Shown: piece after piece, positions 61,357 through 64,000 of the stretch | How positions within the stretch are numbered: the stretch's first letter is position 1 | How the letters are laid out: each line of letters begins with the position of its first letter | Source of the DNA: Pseudomonadota bacterium | GTDB lineage: Bacteria > Chloroflexota > UBA6077 > JAJPGT01 | Reading direction: 5' to 3' | Length of the DNA: 64,000 nt | Assembly (NCBI GenBank): GCA_021325655.1 | Contig: JAJPGT010000100.1 | Coordinates: 105,289-169,288 of the forward strand | Translations under genes and position numbers: made by a program | The notes under the pieces: model-generated | Told to the model about the DNA's origin: nothing | Seen by the model: only the letters and a program-made list of their open reading frames with translations | The model's database searches: none

Positions 61357-62276
61357 GCGGGCACCACCGGCTCGCCCTCGCCGCGCTCATTATGCTCCTG
61401 GGCGCCGGCTGTGTCCCACCGGCGGCGCCGGCGGCGACCTGGACGGCGCGCGCTCCGATGAGCCTGGCCCGCGACGAGTTCGGCGCCGCGGTGGTGGCTG
61501 GCAAGGTCTACACGTTCGGCGGGATGACCGGAGAGCGCGGCAACGACCTGAAGATCGTGGAGCGCTACGACCCGGCAGCGGACGATTGGACGCGACTCCC
61601 GAGCCTGCCGCGCGCCCGCTCGGCGCTGCGCGCGGGCGCCGTCGGCGCCCGGGTGTACCTGGTGGGGGGCGCGATCCGGAACGAACCGGCGACGCTGGTA
61701 GAGTCGTTCGATACGCAGACCAGCACCTTCCGCACCGAGCCGCCGCTGCCGACCGCGCGCTTCGGCCATGTGGTGGTGGCTATCGGGGAGCGGGTCTACG
61801 CGATCGGCGGGTTCGGCCAGCGGGGGGCAACCGACGCAGTCGAAGCGCTGGACACCCGGAGCGGCGCCTGGGTGAAGCTCGCCCCGCTGCCCACGCCACG
61901 GTACAACCTCGCCGCGGCGGTGCTGCATGGGCAGATCTATGCTATTGGCGGCCGCAGCACCGGCGACGCGCTGACGACCGTGGAGATCTACGACCCGGCG
62001 ACGGACCGCTGGCGCCCGGGTCCCAGCCTGCCGGAGCCGTTGGCCAACTTCGACGCCGCTACCGTGAACGACACGATTCATGCGGTGCTGCACAGCACCC
62101 ACCTGACGCTCCGGGCCGGCAGCGCGCGCTGGGAGCGCGCCGCGCCGCTCGCGCTGGCCCGCCACGGGCTGGCGGTCGTCGCCGTGGGTGGGACGCTCCT
62201 GGCGATCGGCGGCTGCACCGTGGGTCTGCACGACTCCCCGGTTACGGAAGCGTTCGCGGCCGGCCCCGGCGGCTGA
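61341..62276 (+). CDS. Kelch-repeat beta-propeller lipoprotein
   Basis: Lipobox-like LLGAGC; repeated kelch motifs KVYTFGGMTGERGNDLKIVERYDPAADDWTRLPSLP, RVYAIGGFG, QIYAIGGRSTGDALTTVEIYDPATDRW. Confidence 0.9.
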   Translation: MVAAVSGHHRLALAALIMLLGAGCVPPAAPAATWTARAPMSLARDEFGAAVVAGKVYTFGGMTGERGNDLKIVERYDPAADDWTRLPSLPRARSALRAGAVGARVYLVGGAIRNEPATLVESFDTQTSTFRTEPPLPTARFGHVVVAIGERVYAIGGFGQRGATDAVEALDTRSGAWVKLAPLPTPRYNLAAAVLHGQIYAIGGRSTGDALTTVEIYDPATDRWRPGPSLPEPLANFDAATVNDTIHAVLHSTHLTLRAGSARWERAAPLALARHGLAVVAVGGTLLAIGGCTVGLHDSPVTEAFAAGPGG

Positions 62277-62379
62277 GGCCCCACCCGGGTTGTTCCGGTG
62301 TCCTCCGCCTGCCCGGATGATGCTATAGTCCTGCTAAGCAAGCTCACCCGGCCTGTGCGCGCCGCGTCGCGGAGTACCA

Positions 62380-62919
62380 ATGGCTGTTCGCCCGATCCTG
62401 GTTGTTGGCAACCCGGTCCTGCGCCAGAAAGCGATGAAGGTCAAGCGGGTTGACAAAGCGCTCGAAGAGCTGATCGACGACATGATCGACACAATGCGCG
62501 CCGCGCCAGGTGTCGGTCTGGCCGCGCCCCAGGTCGGCGTCCCGCTGCGCGTCGCGGTGATCGAAGTCGACAACGTACTCACCACCCTGATCAACCCCGA
62601 GATCGTCAAGCTGGAAGGGGAGTACGAGCCCGAGGAGGGCTGCCTCTCTGTCCCCGGCTACTGGGGCCACGTGAAGCGCGCGCAGCGGGTGACCGTCAAA
62701 GCCCGCGACCGGTCCTGGCGCGAGATTCGCCTCAAGGGCGAGGGGCTGTTCGGGCAGGCGCTGCAGCATGAGATCGACCACCTGGACGGCAAGCTGTACC
62801 TGGACCGCCTGGAAAGCCTGGACGCACTACAGCGCGTCGAGCCGCGCCGTCCCCACGAGCCCGAGCCCTCAGCATCCGGGTCCGGGCGCCGCCCAACGGG
62901 CACAGCCTCTGCACCGTAG
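62380..62919 (+). CDS. def: Peptide deformylase
   Basis: GVGLAAPQVG, EEGCLSVPGYWG, QALQHEIDHLDGKLYLDRL. Confidence 0.97.
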   Translation: MAVRPILVVGNPVLRQKAMKVKRVDKALEELIDDMIDTMRAAPGVGLAAPQVGVPLRVAVIEVDNVLTTLINPEIVKLEGEYEPEEGCLSVPGYWGHVKRAQRVTVKARDRSWREIRLKGEGLFGQALQHEIDHLDGKLYLDRLESLDALQRVEPRRPHEPEPSASGSGRRPTGTASAP

Positions 62920-63079
62920 CCTTGACAGGCCGTGCGCGGCGCGGCCATGCTGAACACCGGAACGTCGTTATGGCAAGTGCGCCGCGGCTCGTTGGTCTGC
63001 GGAGGTGCTACGGGAAACCAGGGTCCTGTTCGGCCGTTTTGGTGCTGATTCGACCACGTCACGGAAGGAGACGATTGAG

Positions 63080-64000
63080 ATGACTCGTCAGTTCGGCGCG
63101 CGTGCCTGGCTGTACGGCGCCGTCCTCGTGAGCCTGGTTGCCATGGCATGCTCCTCGCCGAGTGCCACCGCGCCAGCCGCGACCAGCGGCCCAGCGGGCG
63201 CAGCGACGAGTAGCGCCGTGGCACCCACCCGGGCCGCGGCAGCCCCGACCACCGCGGCCGCGGCAACGGCTCCCGCTGCCGGCGCCACGACTACGACCGC
63301 CGCCGCGCCCACCACCGCCGCTGTGCCGACCACCGCACCAGCGGCGACAGCGAAGCCAGCCACCACAGGCGGAAGCGCGGGGGTAATCCGCATCCCGATC
63401 ACCGAGCCGCCCCAGATGGACCCCGGGATCACCTCGGACAGCGTGTCCATCGAGATCATCATGCACCTGTTCGAGGGCCTGGTGGGGCAGGACGTCAATG
63501 GGAACATCGTTCCCAAGGTTGCGGAGAAGTGGGATATCTCGCCCGATGGCCTGACCTACACCTTCCACCTGCGCGACGGCCCGAAGTGGTCGGATGGCAA
63601 GCCGGTCACCGCCCAGGACTTCGAGTGGGCCTGGAAGCGCAACATCAACCCGAAGACCGCCTCGGACTACGCCACCTCGCTGTACCCGGTGAAGAATGCC
63701 GAGAAGATCTACAACCAGGGCATGGACCCTGACCAGCTCGGGGTGAAGGCGACCGACGACAAGACGCTGGTGGTGACGCTGGAGAAGCCGGCCGCCTATT
63801 TCCTGACCCTCGCCTCCACCTGGACGCTGATGCCGCTGCGCCGGGACACCATTGAGAAGAACGGCGACAAGTGGGTGGAAGCGGCCAACATCATCACCAA
63901 CGGCCCTTACCTGATGAAGGAGTGGACGCACGATCAGCAGATCGTGCTGGAGGCCAACCCGAACTACTGGGGCCCCAAACCCCAGATCCAGCGGGCGATC
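63080..64000 (+). CDS. Peptide ABC transporter substrate-binding protein (OppA-like), 3' truncated by window edge
   Basis: MTRQFGARAWLYGAVLVSLVAMACSS lipobox, long Ala/Thr/Pro linker, GVIRIPITEPPQMDPGITSDSVSIEIIMHLFEGLVGQD...KWSDGKPVTAQDFEWAWKR. Open to the window end, hence absent from the ORF track. Confidence 0.9.
   Translation, partial: MTRQFGARAWLYGAVLVSLVAMACSSPSATAPAATSGPAGAATSSAVAPTRAAAAPTTAAAATAPAAGATTTTAAAPTTAAVPTTAPAATAKPATTGGSAGVIRIPITEPPQMDPGITSDSVSIEIIMHLFEGLVGQDVNGNIVPKVAEKWDISPDGLTYTFHLRDGPKWSDGKPVTAQDFEWAWKRNINPKTASDYATSLYPVKNAEKIYNQGMDPDQLGVKATDDKTLVVTLEKPAAYFLTLASTWTLMPLRRDTIEKNGDKWVEAANIITNGPYLMKEWTHDQQIVLEANPNYWGPKPQIQRAI

Noticed and set aside
63140-63370. Ala/Thr/Pro-rich repetitive stretch as a possible DNA repeat element
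   Set aside because: In-frame low-complexity linker after a lipobox, common in actinobacterial/Chloroflexota-type substrate-binding lipoproteins.

Overview
GC-rich bacterial chromosome segment; the lineage is probably Chloroflexota/Thermomicrobia-like, which is inference from gene content only. Left edge: the trailer end of a type I-E-like CRISPR array (27 repeats of 29 bp visible, no cas genes in the window). It is followed directly by a frameshifted tyrosine-recombinase pseudogene and a minus-strand tRNA-Leu(CAA), which looks like the edge of an old tRNA-anchored integrative element. The rest is mostly housekeeping and metabolism: moaA, a CBS/MBL/CGL transsulfuration cluster, nfo, a thiolase, an FSA/transaldolase-HAD operon, a sugar ABC operon with SDR and SelA-like enzymes, a KS/SRPBCC/FAD trio, rmlD plus a sedolisin-type peptidase, a LuxR-ATPase regulator, polysaccharide genes, pth-mfd, an apt-mtnA-mtnP-ahcY-metK SAM-salvage run, a cobalamin pair, def, and a partial OppA-like gene. 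Items most worth a second look: (a) the CRISPR/integrase/tRNA junction and two self-complementary spacers; (b) a promoter-to-intrinsic-terminator interval (about 59193-59333) upstream of a small SWIM protein, a candidate sRNA or attenuator; (c) the KS/SRPBCC/FAD trio; (d) a metallo-beta-lactamase-fold protein inside the transsulfuration cluster; (e) an SDR gene with a clean internal deletion; (f) an FSA/transaldolase with a CxxC-containing insertion. All calls come from reading the sequence and ORF translations; no database search was run.
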